From Candidatus Obscuribacterales bacterium (lineage in GTDB: Bacteria > Cyanobacteriota > Vampirovibrionia > Obscuribacterales > Obscuribacteraceae), in assembly GCA_031292355.1 (NCBI GenBank), contig JARLHI010000003.1:62001-126000 (forward strand): a stretch of 64,000 nucleotides of DNA, written 5' to 3'. Below the pieces are notes generated by a model. That model searched no databases. It was not told where the DNA came from and saw nothing but the letters and a program-made list of their open reading frames with translations. A program made the translations under genes and the position numbers. Shown one piece after another: positions 63,924 through 64,000 of this stretch. The stretch's first letter is position 1, and every line of letters begins with the position of its first letter.

Positions 63924-64000
63924 CTAGAAACCACGCATCATGCGACTGAGACCGCCGAACGCACTAGTGCCATAGCCACCATAGCCTCCGCCATAGTTGT
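63924..64000 (-). CDS. Partial Gly/Tyr-rich protein, 3' end only
   Basis: A minus-strand frame open to the window end codes N-Y-G-G-G-Y-G-G-Y-G-T-S, then A-F-G-G-L-S-R-M-M-R-G-F and a stop at 63924. Composition and repeat style match the Gly/Tyr-rich secreted gene at 63435, and a terminator follows. The 5' part lies outside the window. Confidence 0.6.
   Translation of the reverse strand, partial: NYGGGYGGYGTSAFGGLSRMMRGF

Noticed and set aside
1..64000. tRNA, rRNA, CRISPR, insertion sequence or phage genes
   Set aside because: None seen on either strand by eye; a covariance-model and repeat search would be needed to exclude small cases.

Overview
The window is about 64 kb of gene-dense bacterial chromosome of near-balanced base composition. 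It has 58 recognisable protein genes (two cut by the window edges, one a pseudogene). I see no rRNA, tRNA, CRISPR array, insertion sequence or prophage. The gene set suggests an aerobic, heterotrophic, diderm-like bacterium. It has a TCA cycle with glyoxylate shunt, succinate dehydrogenase, glucokinase and G6PDH, acyl-CoA oxidation, TolA/TonB-like and TadE-like envelope proteins, and zinc-ribbon Ser/Thr kinases with long low-complexity linkers. This mix resembles non-photosynthetic Cyanobacteria of the Obscuribacterales (Melainabacteria/Vampirovibrionia). That assignment is inference from gene content and needs marker genes or a database search.

Layout. 1-2.6 kb: envelope genes (TolA/TonB-like C-terminus, TadE-like pilus protein, M23 peptidase). 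2.7-7.3 kb: aldehyde dehydrogenase, NanE-type epimerase, rhomboid protease, zinc-ribbon membrane protein. 7.3-11 kb: two tandem calpain-like (C2) proteins. 11-14.5 kb: sdhCAB, whose anchor has a Cys/His cluster. 15-21 kb: small genes, then divergent aconitase and isocitrate dehydrogenase. 21-26 kb: an orphan AbiEi/DUF6088-like protein, a TauE-like permease, a DHH-motif protein, a short RNB nuclease and an unknown. 26-31 kb: secreted coiled-coil and TPR proteins with acetoacetate decarboxylase, a DEAD-box helicase, CsbD. 31-36 kb: a secreted protein, a 984-residue Ser/Thr kinase, a redoxin. 36-40 kb: TetR regulator, isocitrate lyase, malate synthase. 40-46 kb: a nuclease-helicase pair and a hybrid histidine kinase lacking its phospho-acceptor His. 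46-50 kb: zwf-glk-SDR. 50-55 kb: saccharopine-dehydrogenase-like gene, TetR with a clear operator, hot-dog thioesterase, acyl-CoA dehydrogenase. 55-59 kb: DUF4034-like protein, broken esterase, DJ-1/PfpI protein, MRJP/Yellow-like secreted protein. 59-64 kb: Dps, matrixin-like protease coupled to queC-queE-queF, GIY-YIG protein, Gly/Tyr-rich secreted proteins.

How the genes work together. Aconitase, isocitrate dehydrogenase, succinate dehydrogenase, isocitrate lyase and malate synthase allow both full oxidation of acetyl-CoA and net carbon gain from it. The acyl-CoA dehydrogenase, thioesterase and acetoacetate decarboxylase point to fatty-acid and ketone-body-type chemistry feeding that core. 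zwf and glk supply NADPH from glucose. Dps, CsbD and the redoxin are stress functions.

The least ordinary parts are the tandem calpain-like pair with a duplicated leader; the RecB-like-nuclease/XPD-type helicase coupled to a protein with a degenerate exonuclease domain and a GIY-YIG domain; the succinate dehydrogenase anchor with a possible Fe-S site; the histidine kinase without its His; and the orphan antitoxin-like gene preceded by an inverted repeat. All reading was by eye; no search or alignment program was run.
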